Assembly (NCBI GenBank): GCA_036510225.1
Contig: DATCEH010000078.1
Location: 1 to 32,634 of the forward strand
DNA from: Palsa-513 sp036510225
Lineage (GTDB): Bacteria; Actinomycetota; Thermoleophilia; Solirubrobacterales; Solirubrobacteraceae
Reading direction: 5' to 3'
DNA: 32,634 nucleotides
The notes under the pieces are model-generated. The model had not been told where the DNA came from and did no database searches. It was given only the letters and a program-made list of their open reading frames with translations. Shown one piece after another: positions 22,813 through 31,304 of this stretch. The number at the start of each line of letters is the position of its first letter. The first letter of the stretch is position 1. The translations under genes were made by a program, and so were the position numbers.

Positions 22813-23706
22813 ATGGCCCACGCCGTCCGCCGATCCTGCCTGTCGGTGCCGGGCTCGTCCGAGCGGAAGATCCAGAAGGCACTCTCACTCGACGTCGACG
22901 AGCTGATCTTCGACCTCGAGGACGCCGTCGCGATCCCCGCGAAGGATCAGGCCCGAGCCGATGTCGTGGCCGCGCTGGCCGGAGCAGGAGACCAGGCCGC
23001 CCGGATCGCGGTCCGCGTCAACTCCCCCGGTTCGCCGTGGTGCCACGTCGACCTGATCGCGCTTGCCTGCGCCGAGGTTCCCCCGGCATCGGTGATCCTC
23101 CCGAAGACCGAGAGCCCGGCCGACATCGCCTTCGTCGAGCGCCTCCTCGCCGGCGTCGAGGCCGGCGCCGGCGTGACCCGGCCGCTGCGCGTCCAAGCTC
23201 TGATCGAGACGGCCGCCGGCCTGCGCCGTGCCCCGGACATCGCGGCTTCGTCGGAGCGCCTGGACACCCTGATCCTCGGCTACGCCGACCTCAGCGTCTC
23301 GCTCGGCCGCCGGCCGCCGGGCCCTGCCCACCCGGATGGCTCGAGTTGGGACGGCGCCCGCAACGCGGTCGTCCTGGCCGCCAAGGCGAGCGGCCTCCAG
23401 GCGATCGACGGACCGTACCTCGGGATCGCCGTCGACCAGCCGTTCCGGGCGGCCGCGCTCCGCGCGCTGGAGCTCGGCTTCGACGGCAAATGGGCGATCC
23501 ACCCGGCCCAGGTCGGCTCGCTGAACGAGATCTTCACACCCGGCGACGAGGACGTCGCCCGCGCCCGGGAGATCATCTCGGCGCTCGAGGCGGCCAGCAG
23601 CGGCCAGGGCGACGGGGCGGTAGCCCTCGACGGGGCGATGCTCGACGAGGCACTGCGGCAATGGGCGATCGGCGTCCTCGCGAGCGCCGAACGTGCCGGC
23701 GGCTAG
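22813..23706 (+). CDS. CitE-like CoA-ester lyase or (3S)-malyl-CoA thioesterase
   Basis: This 297-residue member of the HpcH/HpaI (CitE) family has the signature residues. SCLSVPGSSERKIQKAL is at the start, then DELIFDLEDAV (Mg-binding acidic loop), RVNSPGSPW, QALIETAAGL, LILGYADLSVSLG and FDGKWAIHPAQV. It is shorter and clearly different from the lyase at 29026. In ethylmalonyl-CoA-pathway organisms a second such protein often hydrolyses (3S)-malyl-CoA to malate (Mcl2), and I favour that role from context. A true lyase for malyl-, citramalyl- or beta-methylmalyl-CoA is the alternative. ATG 22813 lies 5 bases after the upstream zinc-ribbon gene. Confidence 0.85.
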   Translation: MAHAVRRSCLSVPGSSERKIQKALSLDVDELIFDLEDAVAIPAKDQARADVVAALAGAGDQAARIAVRVNSPGSPWCHVDLIALACAEVPPASVILPKTESPADIAFVERLLAGVEAGAGVTRPLRVQALIETAAGLRRAPDIAASSERLDTLILGYADLSVSLGRRPPGPAHPDGSSWDGARNAVVLAAKASGLQAIDGPYLGIAVDQPFRAAALRALELGFDGKWAIHPAQVGSLNEIFTPGDEDVARAREIISALEAASSGQGDGAVALDGAMLDEALRQWAIGVLASAERAGG

Positions 23707-23842
23707 CGCGGCCGGGCCCTGACCGCGGTCCCGTACGCGCAGATCTCGGTCCGGTCGAGCCGAGCTCGGACGTGTCGAAGCGGAAGGCGAGCACCTCCTC
23801 GATCACGTAGCCGGGAAGCTCGTTCATCGTCGAGATGATCAC
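23703..23842 (-). pseudogene. YbjQ (UPF0145) family remnant, internally deleted and frameshifted
   Basis: The minus strand reads IISTMNELPGYVIEEVL, the normal N-terminus of the YbjQ pentameric putative metal-binding family. It then jumps straight to AFRFDTSELG, the near-C-terminal block, and after a frameshift ends RTEICAYGTAVRARPR. About 50-60 central residues are missing. The stop overlaps the last bases of the convergent lyase gene. Confidence 0.85.
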
Positions 23843-23908
23843 GCAGGCCAAGTCATCACCACTAGCGGCCACCAAGCGCGGCGAAGGCCTCGTCGGCCAG
23901 CCGGTGAA

Positions 23909-23972
23909 TGCGCCTCGCCGGCGCGGGGCACGCGCGCGGCCCTGCGCCTCGCCGGCGCGGGGCGCGCGCGGC
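23909..23972. repeat. Direct repeat before the MOSC gene
   Basis: TGCGCCTCGCCGGCGCGGGG begins at 23909 and again at 23943, each followed by a CG-alternating stretch (CACGCGCGCGGCC, CGCGCGCGGC). The copies are 30-34 bases long and adjoin. Each contains a CGCCGGCG self-complementary core. It lies immediately upstream of the MOSC promoter and might be a regulatory site or a slippage product. Confidence 0.75.
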
Positions 23973-23973
23973 T

Positions 23974-23979
23974 TACGCT
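23974..23979 (+). promoter_or_regulatory. -10 box of leaderless MOSC promoter
   Basis: TACGCT is followed by 6 bases and ATG 23986, with no ribosome-binding site. Confidence 0.4.
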
Positions 23980-23985
23980 GATCGG

Positions 23986-24846
23986 ATGCGTCCCGTCGCC
24001 GCAGCGGATGCCGACCTCCCCGCGCTGAGTCGCTCGGTGTCGGCGTGCATCGCCTGCATCCTCGAACTCGAGGTGTCCGACGTGCCGACTCCGCCAGCCG
24101 GGCATCCCGAGCCGTGGACGGTGTGGAGCAACTGGCTCGGCGGACGCGGTCTGGGTCTCGTGCCCGTATCCGATCCACGAAGCTTCGGCTGGCCTGGACC
24201 GTGGATCGCCCTATTGCGCTCCGGTGGCGACGGCGGTCTCGTCGCCGGCGTCGCGTATGGCTCCCCGCCCGACCTCGCGTGGAAGCCGTTGGCCGGCCCG
24301 GAGGTCTTCGAGGAAGTCGAGGCCGGCTATCTGCTCGCCCCGGCGGACGTGTCGCTGTGGACGCCGATCGGGGCGGCCGGGCGGCGTGATCGTGGGCGTG
24401 TCGAGATCCTCGCGCTGGCCGGGGACGCCGCCGCGGCGATGACGGTCGTCGCGCGGGCCACCGCGCGCGCCGGCCGAGGGCTGGTCGGCGACCGCTACTT
24501 CGACGGTCGCGGGACGTTCTCCAACGAACACGCCACCGGCGTGGACCTGACGCTGATCGAGGGCGAAGCGCTCGACGGCCTGGTGCTCCCGACCGGGCGG
24601 CTGGCGCCGGAGGAGGCTCGCCGAAACGTCGTGACGCGAGGGGTCGACCTCAACGCCCTCGTCGGGAGGCGCTTCTGGGTCGGCGAGGTCGAGTGCATCG
24701 GGCGGCGGCTGTGCGAGCCGTGCGCCCACCTGCAGCGGCTGACCCGACCGGGCACGTTGCGCGGGCTCGCCCACCGGGGCGGACTGCGAGCCGATCTCCT
24801 CGCCGACGGGGTGATCACCGTCGGCGACCGCGTCGAACCGGCCTGA
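23986..24846 (+). CDS. MOSC-domain protein with extra N-terminal domain
   Basis: This 286-residue protein has a C-terminal MOSC (molybdenum cofactor sulfurase-like) domain at about 138-284. It shows GLVGDRYFDGRGTFS, LTLIEGEALDGL, PEEARRNVVTRGVDLNALVG and VECIGRRLCEPCAHLQRLT, the last holding the conserved cysteine. Such proteins handle sulfur or molybdopterin chemistry. The first about 130 residues (ACIACILELEVSDVP, EPWTVWSNWLGGRGLGLVPV) form a separate domain I do not recognise. ATG 23986 sits 6 bases after TACGCT. It stands alone between two pseudogenes. Confidence 0.88.
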   Translation: MRPVAAADADLPALSRSVSACIACILELEVSDVPTPPAGHPEPWTVWSNWLGGRGLGLVPVSDPRSFGWPGPWIALLRSGGDGGLVAGVAYGSPPDLAWKPLAGPEVFEEVEAGYLLAPADVSLWTPIGAAGRRDRGRVEILALAGDAAAAMTVVARATARAGRGLVGDRYFDGRGTFSNEHATGVDLTLIEGEALDGLVLPTGRLAPEEARRNVVTRGVDLNALVGRRFWVGEVECIGRRLCEPCAHLQRLTRPGTLRGLAHRGGLRADLLADGVITVGDRVEPA

Positions 24847-24907
24847 GTCCGACGCCGTCGATCGAGACGGCGATCAGTCTTCCTGCCCCGTGCGACAGGC
24901 TGACTGG

Positions 24908-25367
24908 TCAGATCTGGACGGTGATCTCCAGACCGAATCCGACGAGCACCGCGCCGCTGATCCGCTCGAGAACCCGGCCGACCCGCGGGCGCCTCAACGC
25001 CCCGAACGCTCGACCGCCCGGGCCCAGCCGTTGAGCCAGACCCGTGAGAGGACCGCGTGGGCGAGCACCAGGCCCGCCTGGGTCGCCGACGTCGGAGCGC
25101 CCGCCGGGACGAGCGCTGGCAGGCCGCTTCTGGAGAAGATGCCGATCTTCGGGTTCAAGAGGTTCGTCAATGGAGCCCCGCCACCACGGCCAGGCCCCAT
25201 ACCAGCAGGCCGCAGACGACGCCGGCTGTGGTCTGCGCAGCCGACCGCCGACCGCCGGCCACCATCGCTCGCGTGACCACCGCCGTGTCCGGCCCCGGGA
25301 TGACCGTGAGCACGCCGAGCACGGCGACGGCTGCGACGAGCGACGCGATCATCGCGTCGGTCCGCAC
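24908..25367 (-). pseudogene. LysE/RhtB amino-acid exporter remnant
   Basis: The minus strand begins as a normal LysE-family protein (LTVIPGPDTAVVTRAMVAGG, then TTAGVVCGLLVWGLAVVAGL) and stops after 66 residues. In another frame it resumes at LTNLLNPKIGIFSRSGLPAL, the family's conserved LNPK block, and continues to VLSRVWLNGWARAV. A third frame gives LERISGAVLVGFGLEITVQI and a stop at 24908. About 60 residues between the second and third helices are missing, and at least two frameshifts are present, so it is dead. Confidence 0.88.
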
Positions 25368-25412
25368 GGGCCGGCGCCACTCCCGCGACGCCGGCCCACA
25401 GTGCGATCCGCC

Positions 25413-27212
25413 TCAGCGCAGGCGCGCTTCGAGCGCGTCAAGCTGCTCGGCGAGCACGCCCGGCAGACGGTCGAACTTCGCGAAGTGCTCGCGAAACTGC
25501 GGCAGCTGCGCCCGCCACTGGTCCTCGTCGACCGCCAGCAGCTCGGCCATCTCCTCGGCCGCGATGTCCAGACCGTCTGTGTCGATCCCGCCGTCCGCCG
25601 GCATCAGTCCGATCGGTGTCTCGACGCCCTCGACCGAGCCCGCGCACCGCTGGAAGATCCAGGCCAGGACACGGCTGTTCTCGCCGAAGCCCGGCCACAG
25701 GAAGCGGCCGTCCGCGTCCTTGCGAAACCAGTTGACGTAGAAGATCTTCGGCAGCGCATCCGCGTCGGCGCCCTCGCCGAGCTTCAGCCAGTGCGCGAAG
25801 TAGTCGGCCATGTTGTAGCCGCAGAACGGCAGCATGGCGAACGGGTCGAAGCGCAGCTTGCCAACCGTCCCGGCCGCCGCCGCCGTCATCTCCGACGACA
25901 TCGTCGACCCCATGAACACACCGTGCTCCCAGTCGAAGGACTCGCACACGAGTGGGACCACGCCAGCCCGCCGACCCCCGAAGAGCATCGCGTCGATCGG
26001 CACGCCAGCCGGGTCCTCCCACTCCGCGGCGATCGCCGGGTCCTGTGACGCGGCGACCGCGAAGCGCGCGTTCGGGTGAGCCGACGGGGTCTTCGACTCC
26101 GGCGTCCAGTCGTCCCCGTGCCAGTCGACCAGGTGGGCCGGCGGCTCCTTGGTCATGCCCTCCCACCAGACGTCGCCGTCGTCAGTCTTCGCGCAGTTCG
26201 TGAACACGGTGTTCTCGGCGACCGTCAGCATCGCGTTCGGGTTCGTCTTGTCGCTCGTCCCCGGCGCCACGCCGAAGAAGCCGGCTTCCGGGTTGATCGC
26301 GTACAGCCGGCCGTCCTCGCCGAACTTCATCCACGCGATGTCGTCGCCGATCGTCTCGACCGTCCAGCCCTCGATCGTCGGGATCAGCATCGCGAGGTTC
26401 GTCTTCCCGCAGGCCGACGGGAACGCCGCGGCGATGTACTTCACCTGACCGTCCGGCGAGGTCAGCTTGAGGATCAGCATGTGCTCGGCCAGCCAGCCCT
26501 CGTCCCGCGCCATCACCGATGCGATCCGCAGCGCGAAGCACTTCTTCCCGAGCAGGGCGTTTCCGCCGTAGCCCGACCCGAACGACCAGATCTCCCGGGT
26601 CTCCGGGTAGTGGACGATGTACTTGTTATCAGCGTTGCACGGCCACGCCACATCCTCGACGCCCTCGCCGAGCGGCATCCCGACCGAGTGCACGCAGGGC
26701 ACGAACTCGCCGTCCTCCCCGATCACGTCGAGCGCGTCCTGACCCATCCGGGTCATCACCCGCATGCTCGCGACCACGTACGGCGAGTCCGTCAACTCGA
26801 CGCCCACATGGGCGATCGGCGAGCCGATCGGGCCCATCGAGAACGGCACGACGTACAGCGTCCGCCCCGTCATCGCACCCTTGAACAGGCCGGCCAGCAG
26901 CTCGCGCATCTCAGCCGGATCGCGCCAGTTGTTCGTCGGGCCGGCGTCCCGCTCGTCGTGCGAGCAGATGAACGTCCGGTCCTCGACGCGGGCCACGTCG
27001 GCCGGGTCGGACAGGACCAGCAGCGAGTTGGGTCGCTTGTCGTCGGCCAGTCGCTCCGCAGTACCCGCGTCGATCAGCGCCTGGCAGAGGCTGTCGTACT
27101 CCTCGTCAGAGCCGTCACACCAGTGGATCGCGTCGGGTTGCGTGAGCTCGGCGACCTCAGCGACCCAAGCGATCAAACGCTGGTGCTTGGTCGGGGCGGT
27201 GGTCTCGATCAC
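25413..27212 (-). CDS. pckG: Phosphoenolpyruvate carboxykinase (GTP)
   Basis: This 599-residue GTP-dependent PEPCK makes PEP from oxaloacetate, the entry to gluconeogenesis from acetate-derived C4 acids. Motifs are FPSACGKTNL (264-273, P-loop with reactive Cys268), GDDIAWMKF (289-297, kinase-2/Mn site), YIVHYPETREIWSFGSGYGGNALLGKKC in the substrate region, and WPGFGENSRVLAW (guanine binding). Length is normal. The GTG at 27212 has GAGGAG about 10 bases upstream. It follows the MaoC gene on the same strand (77-base gap), where a TAGAGT box suggests an additional promoter. Its place among ethylmalonyl-CoA-pathway genes fits growth on acetate. Confidence 0.96.
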   Translation of the reverse strand: MIETTAPTKHQRLIAWVAEVAELTQPDAIHWCDGSDEEYDSLCQALIDAGTAERLADDKRPNSLLVLSDPADVARVEDRTFICSHDERDAGPTNNWRDPAEMRELLAGLFKGAMTGRTLYVVPFSMGPIGSPIAHVGVELTDSPYVVASMRVMTRMGQDALDVIGEDGEFVPCVHSVGMPLGEGVEDVAWPCNADNKYIVHYPETREIWSFGSGYGGNALLGKKCFALRIASVMARDEGWLAEHMLILKLTSPDGQVKYIAAAFPSACGKTNLAMLIPTIEGWTVETIGDDIAWMKFGEDGRLYAINPEAGFFGVAPGTSDKTNPNAMLTVAENTVFTNCAKTDDGDVWWEGMTKEPPAHLVDWHGDDWTPESKTPSAHPNARFAVAASQDPAIAAEWEDPAGVPIDAMLFGGRRAGVVPLVCESFDWEHGVFMGSTMSSEMTAAAAGTVGKLRFDPFAMLPFCGYNMADYFAHWLKLGEGADADALPKIFYVNWFRKDADGRFLWPGFGENSRVLAWIFQRCAGSVEGVETPIGLMPADGGIDTDGLDIAAEEMAELLAVDEDQWRAQLPQFREHFAKFDRLPGVLAEQLDALEARLR

Positions 27213-27289
27213 GGCTTGCTAACTCCTCTGTGTGTTGAACGGACTCTCTCTCGGCCCTACTCTACGGCCCCGCCGGCCATCCTGTCGGG

Positions 27290-27802
27290 TTACTCTGGAC
27301 CACCGGGACTGCGCCGCGGCACGAGCACCAGGCGCTTGAACTCGGCGACCAGCACTCCGTCCTGGTTGAGCACCCGCGTATGGACCCGCACGGTCCCCCG
27401 ATCCGGCTTGGTCTTCGACTCCCGCTTCTCGAGCACCTCCGACTCGCAGTACAGGGTGTCCCCGTGGAAGACAGGCGCCGGGTGGCGCAGTTCGTCGGTC
27501 GCCAGGTTGGCGATCGCCTTGCCGCTCACGTCGGAGACCGACATGCCGAGGGCCAGCGAGTAGACGAGCGGCCCGACGACGACGTTGCGCCCCTGCTGTG
27601 AGGCAGCCGCGTAGACGTCGTTGAGATGCAGCGGGTGGTGGTTCATCGTGATCAGGCAGAACAGGTGGTCGTCGGACTCGGTCACCGTCTTCGCCGGCCA
27701 GTGCTTGTAGACCGCGCCGACCTCGAACTCCTCGAGGTAGCGTCCGTATGGATGGGCGCCGCTCGCCTCGCGGGCCGCCTGGCCAGTCTCGACTTGGCTC
27801 AT
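27290..27802 (-). CDS. MaoC family hydratase, probable mesaconyl-CoA hydratase
   Basis: This 170-residue hot-dog-fold protein shows FEVGAVYKHWPAKTVTESDD, LITMNHHPLHLNDVYAA, VVGPLVYSLALGMSV, HPAPVFHGDTLYCESEVLE and a final VLVAEFKRLVLVPR. In actinobacteria this type often lies with ccr, meaA and citE genes and is taken to hydrate mesaconyl-CoA to beta-methylmalyl-CoA. In classical R-hydratases the active site is D-x-N-P-x-H. Here it is N54-H-H-P-L-H59, so the aspartate is replaced by asparagine, which may be a subfamily trait. ATG 27802 follows AAGGAG. The gene precedes pckG. Confidence 0.82.
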   Translation of the reverse strand: MSQVETGQAAREASGAHPYGRYLEEFEVGAVYKHWPAKTVTESDDHLFCLITMNHHPLHLNDVYAAASQQGRNVVVGPLVYSLALGMSVSDVSGKAIANLATDELRHPAPVFHGDTLYCESEVLEKRESKTKPDRGTVRVHTRVLNQDGVLVAEFKRLVLVPRRSPGGPE

Positions 27803-28010
27803 CGGGTTCTCCTTCTCACGTGGCCGCCAACCGGCGAGCCCAAAGACAACAGACGGCGCTTGCGCTGACCGGGCGGTGTCCGCCGCCGGGCTCGGCCCCT
27901 GGCGGGCCGATCGGTCGAGCAGCCAGGCCGCCGAGAGCATATCGGGCGCGATTCGCTCCGAGACCTGGCGATCCGCTCGGGGTGGCCGTCTCCCGAGTTG
28001 GGCGGCCGGC

Positions 28011-28892
<882 letters not shown>

Positions 28893-28980
28893 AGCACGAA
28901 CCCGGCCAAAAGCAAGCAATCCCGTCCGCTCTCGACCGCCGATTCGGCGGCTCGCGGCGGTTCCGACGGGCTTTCCCCGC

Positions 28981-28986
28981 TACGGT
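28981..28986 (+). promoter_or_regulatory. Candidate -10 box of the mcl operon
   Basis: TACGGT lies 39 bases before the TTG start of mcl, giving a short leader that contains the AAGGAG ribosome-binding site. No clear -35 box is seen. Confidence 0.35.
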
Positions 28987-29025
28987 ACCCGCGAGCTTCT
29001 GCCGCGTCGACCAAGGAGAATCGCC

Positions 29026-30075
29026 TTGCGCAACCCACGCGCCTTCCTCGCGCCCCTGGCCATCGGCGCCCCCGACCCGCTCCGGGAGATCCCGGTCACC
29101 CCGTCGCGGATGATCCACTTCTTCGACCCGAGCAACGAGAAGATGGCGGCCAAGGTCCCGGACATCGCCGCACGCACCGACATCCTGCTCGGCAACCTCG
29201 AGGACGGCGTCGCCGTCGAGCGCAAGGAGGCCGCCCGTCACGGTCTCGTCAGGATCGCCAAGGAGATGGACCTCGGCGCGACCGCCCTGTGGACTCGAGT
29301 CAACTCGCTCGAGTCGCCCTGGGCGCTCGACGACATCACGACCCTCGTGACCGAGATCGGCGACCGCCTCGAGGTCGTCATGGTCCCGAAGGTCGAGGGC
29401 GCCTTCGACATCCACTACGTCGACCGCCTGCTCGCCCAACTCGAGGCTCGGGCCGGTCTCGACCGGCCGATCCTGATCCACGCGATCCTCGAGACCGCGC
29501 TCGGTGTCGCCAACCTCGAGGAGATCGCCGCCGCCAGCCCCCGCATGCAGGGGATGAGCCTCGGCCCGGCCGACCTCGCCGCATCCCGGCGGATGCGGAC
29601 GACCCGCGTCGGCGGCGGCCACCCCGGCTACCGGGTGATCGCCGACCCCGACGCAGACCAGCCGGACGCGCCCCGACCGAGCGCGCAGCAGGATCTCTGG
29701 CATTACTCGATCGGCCGCATGGTCGACGCCTGCGCGGCCGTCGGCGCGCTCCCCTTCTACGGCCCGTTCGGCGACATTCGCGACGTCGAGGGCTGCGAGA
29801 CGCAGTTCCGCTCGGCCTACGTGATGGGCTGTGTCGGCGCCTGGTCGCTCCACCCCGTTCAGATCGACATCGCCAAGCGCGTCTTCAGCCCCGACCCCGA
29901 GGAGGTCGCCTTCGCCCGCAAGGTGCTCGCCGCGATCCCCGACGGCCGTGGCGTCCACATGATCGACGGCAAGATGCAGGACGACGCGACCTGGAAGCAG
30001 TGCAAGGTGATGGTCACGCTCGCCGACATGCTCGCCGAGAAGGACCCCGAACTCGCCGCCCGCTACGGTGCCTGA
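29026..30075 (+). CDS. mcl: L-malyl-CoA/beta-methylmalyl-CoA lyase
   Basis: This 349-residue CitE-family lyase cleaves beta-methylmalyl-CoA to glyoxylate and propionyl-CoA and condenses glyoxylate with acetyl-CoA to malyl-CoA. It is longer than the lyase at 22813 and has the Mcl1 pattern: SRMIHFFDPSNEKM, ILLGNLEDGVAVERKEAARH, TRVNSLESPWALDD, VVMVPKVEGAFDIHYVDRLL, LIHAILETALGVANLEEIA, GMSLGPADLAASRRM and MGCVGAWSLHPVQIDIAKRV. The TTG at 29026 was chosen because AAGGAG lies 7 bases upstream and the LRNPRAFLAPLAIGAP N-terminus resembles other Mcl proteins. It is followed after 2 bases by the CoA-ligase beta subunit. Confidence 0.94.
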   Translation: MRNPRAFLAPLAIGAPDPLREIPVTPSRMIHFFDPSNEKMAAKVPDIAARTDILLGNLEDGVAVERKEAARHGLVRIAKEMDLGATALWTRVNSLESPWALDDITTLVTEIGDRLEVVMVPKVEGAFDIHYVDRLLAQLEARAGLDRPILIHAILETALGVANLEEIAAASPRMQGMSLGPADLAASRRMRTTRVGGGHPGYRVIADPDADQPDAPRPSAQQDLWHYSIGRMVDACAAVGALPFYGPFGDIRDVEGCETQFRSAYVMGCVGAWSLHPVQIDIAKRVFSPDPEEVAFARKVLAAIPDGRGVHMIDGKMQDDATWKQCKVMVTLADMLAEKDPELAARYGA

Positions 30076-30077
30076 CG

Positions 30078-31304
30078 ATGCGATTCTTTGAATACGAGGC
30101 GCGCGAGATCGTCAAGCGCGCCGGAATACCGGTGACCAGGTTCGGCTTCGCCACGACGGCCGAGCAGGCCGAGGCGATCGCCCGGGAGATCGGCGGCGAG
30201 ATCGTGATCAAGTCGCAGGTCCTCACCGGCGGCCGAATGAAGGCCGGCGGGATCCAGTTCGCCGCGACACCCGCCGAAGCGGCCGCTCATGCGGCGACCG
30301 TTCTCGAGCTCGAGATCGGCGGCCACATGCCCCGCGGAGTGCTCGTCGACCCGCGGGCCGCCGTCGAGCACGAGTACTACGCCGGCGTCGTCTGGGACGG
30401 ACTGCGCAAGCAGCCGGTGATGCTCTTCTCAGACATGGGCGGGATCGACATCGAGGAGGTCGCCGAGAACCATCCGGACCACGTCGGCCGCGGTCACTTC
30501 TCGAACATCCTCCCGTTCTCCGACTGGCAGGCCAAGCAGGTCATCGCCTCGGTCGGCGTGACCGGCTCACGGCTGAACCGCCTGACCCCGATCCTCGCGC
30601 GGCTGGCCCGCCTGTTCGTCGACTACGACATGACGCTCGCCGAGATCAACCCGATCGGCGAGCTGGCCGACGGGAAGTTCGTCGCGCTGGACGCCCACAT
30701 GGACATGGAGAACGAGGCCCGCCCCCGCCAGAAGAAGCTGCTCGACGCGCTCGGCGTCGGCGACGAGGAGACCCGCCAGGCCCGCGAAGCCACGCCATTC
30801 GAGATCGCCGGCGAGGCGGTCGACGCGCAGGACCACCGCGGCGTGGCCGGCAACGTCACCGAGTTCGACGGCAACATCGGTCTGGTGATCGGCGCCGGCG
30901 GCGGATCGCTGACCCTCTTCGACGCCGTCCGCGCGCACGGCGGCCGGCCGGCCAACTACTGCGAGATCGGCGGCAACCCATCGGTCGCCAAGGCCTGCGG
31001 CCTGGCCAAGCTCGTCCTCCAGAAGCCTGGCGTCGACCAGATCGCCGTGATGATGTCGATCGTCTCGAATACCCGCGTCGACATCGTTGCCCGCGGCGTG
31101 ATCAAGGCCTGCGTCGAGCTCGGCTACGACCCCGCCGAGAAGATCGCGATCTTCCGGATCCCCGGCGCCTGGGAGGACGAGGGCTTCAAGATCCTCCGCC
31201 GTTACGGGATCGACTACGCCGACCGCTCCGTCTCGATGCACGAGGCCGCTCGCCGGGCCGTCGTGAAGATCCAGGGCGCGACCGCCGGGGGAGTCACATC
31301 GTGA
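30078..31304 (+). CDS. ATP-dependent CoA ligase beta subunit (malate- or succinate-CoA ligase)
   Basis: This 408-residue SucC/MtkA-type subunit has an ATP-grasp domain (MRFFEYEAREIVKRAGIPVT, EIVIKSQVLTGGRMKAGGIQ, then LAEINPIGELADGKFVALDA with the metal-binding E and N). A CoA-ligase domain follows (LVIGAGGGSLTLFDAVRAHG, PANYCEIGGNPSVAKACGLA). The start is the ATG 2 bases after the mcl stop. Because it follows mcl directly, the couple resembles the mcl-mtkAB arrangement of serine-cycle bacteria, suggesting malate-CoA ligase linking malate and malyl-CoA. Succinyl-CoA synthetase is the alternative, and sequence reading alone does not decide. Confidence 0.88.
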   Translation: MRFFEYEAREIVKRAGIPVTRFGFATTAEQAEAIAREIGGEIVIKSQVLTGGRMKAGGIQFAATPAEAAAHAATVLELEIGGHMPRGVLVDPRAAVEHEYYAGVVWDGLRKQPVMLFSDMGGIDIEEVAENHPDHVGRGHFSNILPFSDWQAKQVIASVGVTGSRLNRLTPILARLARLFVDYDMTLAEINPIGELADGKFVALDAHMDMENEARPRQKKLLDALGVGDEETRQAREATPFEIAGEAVDAQDHRGVAGNVTEFDGNIGLVIGAGGGSLTLFDAVRAHGGRPANYCEIGGNPSVAKACGLAKLVLQKPGVDQIAVMMSIVSNTRVDIVARGVIKACVELGYDPAEKIAIFRIPGAWEDEGFKILRRYGIDYADRSVSMHEAARRAVVKIQGATAGGVTS

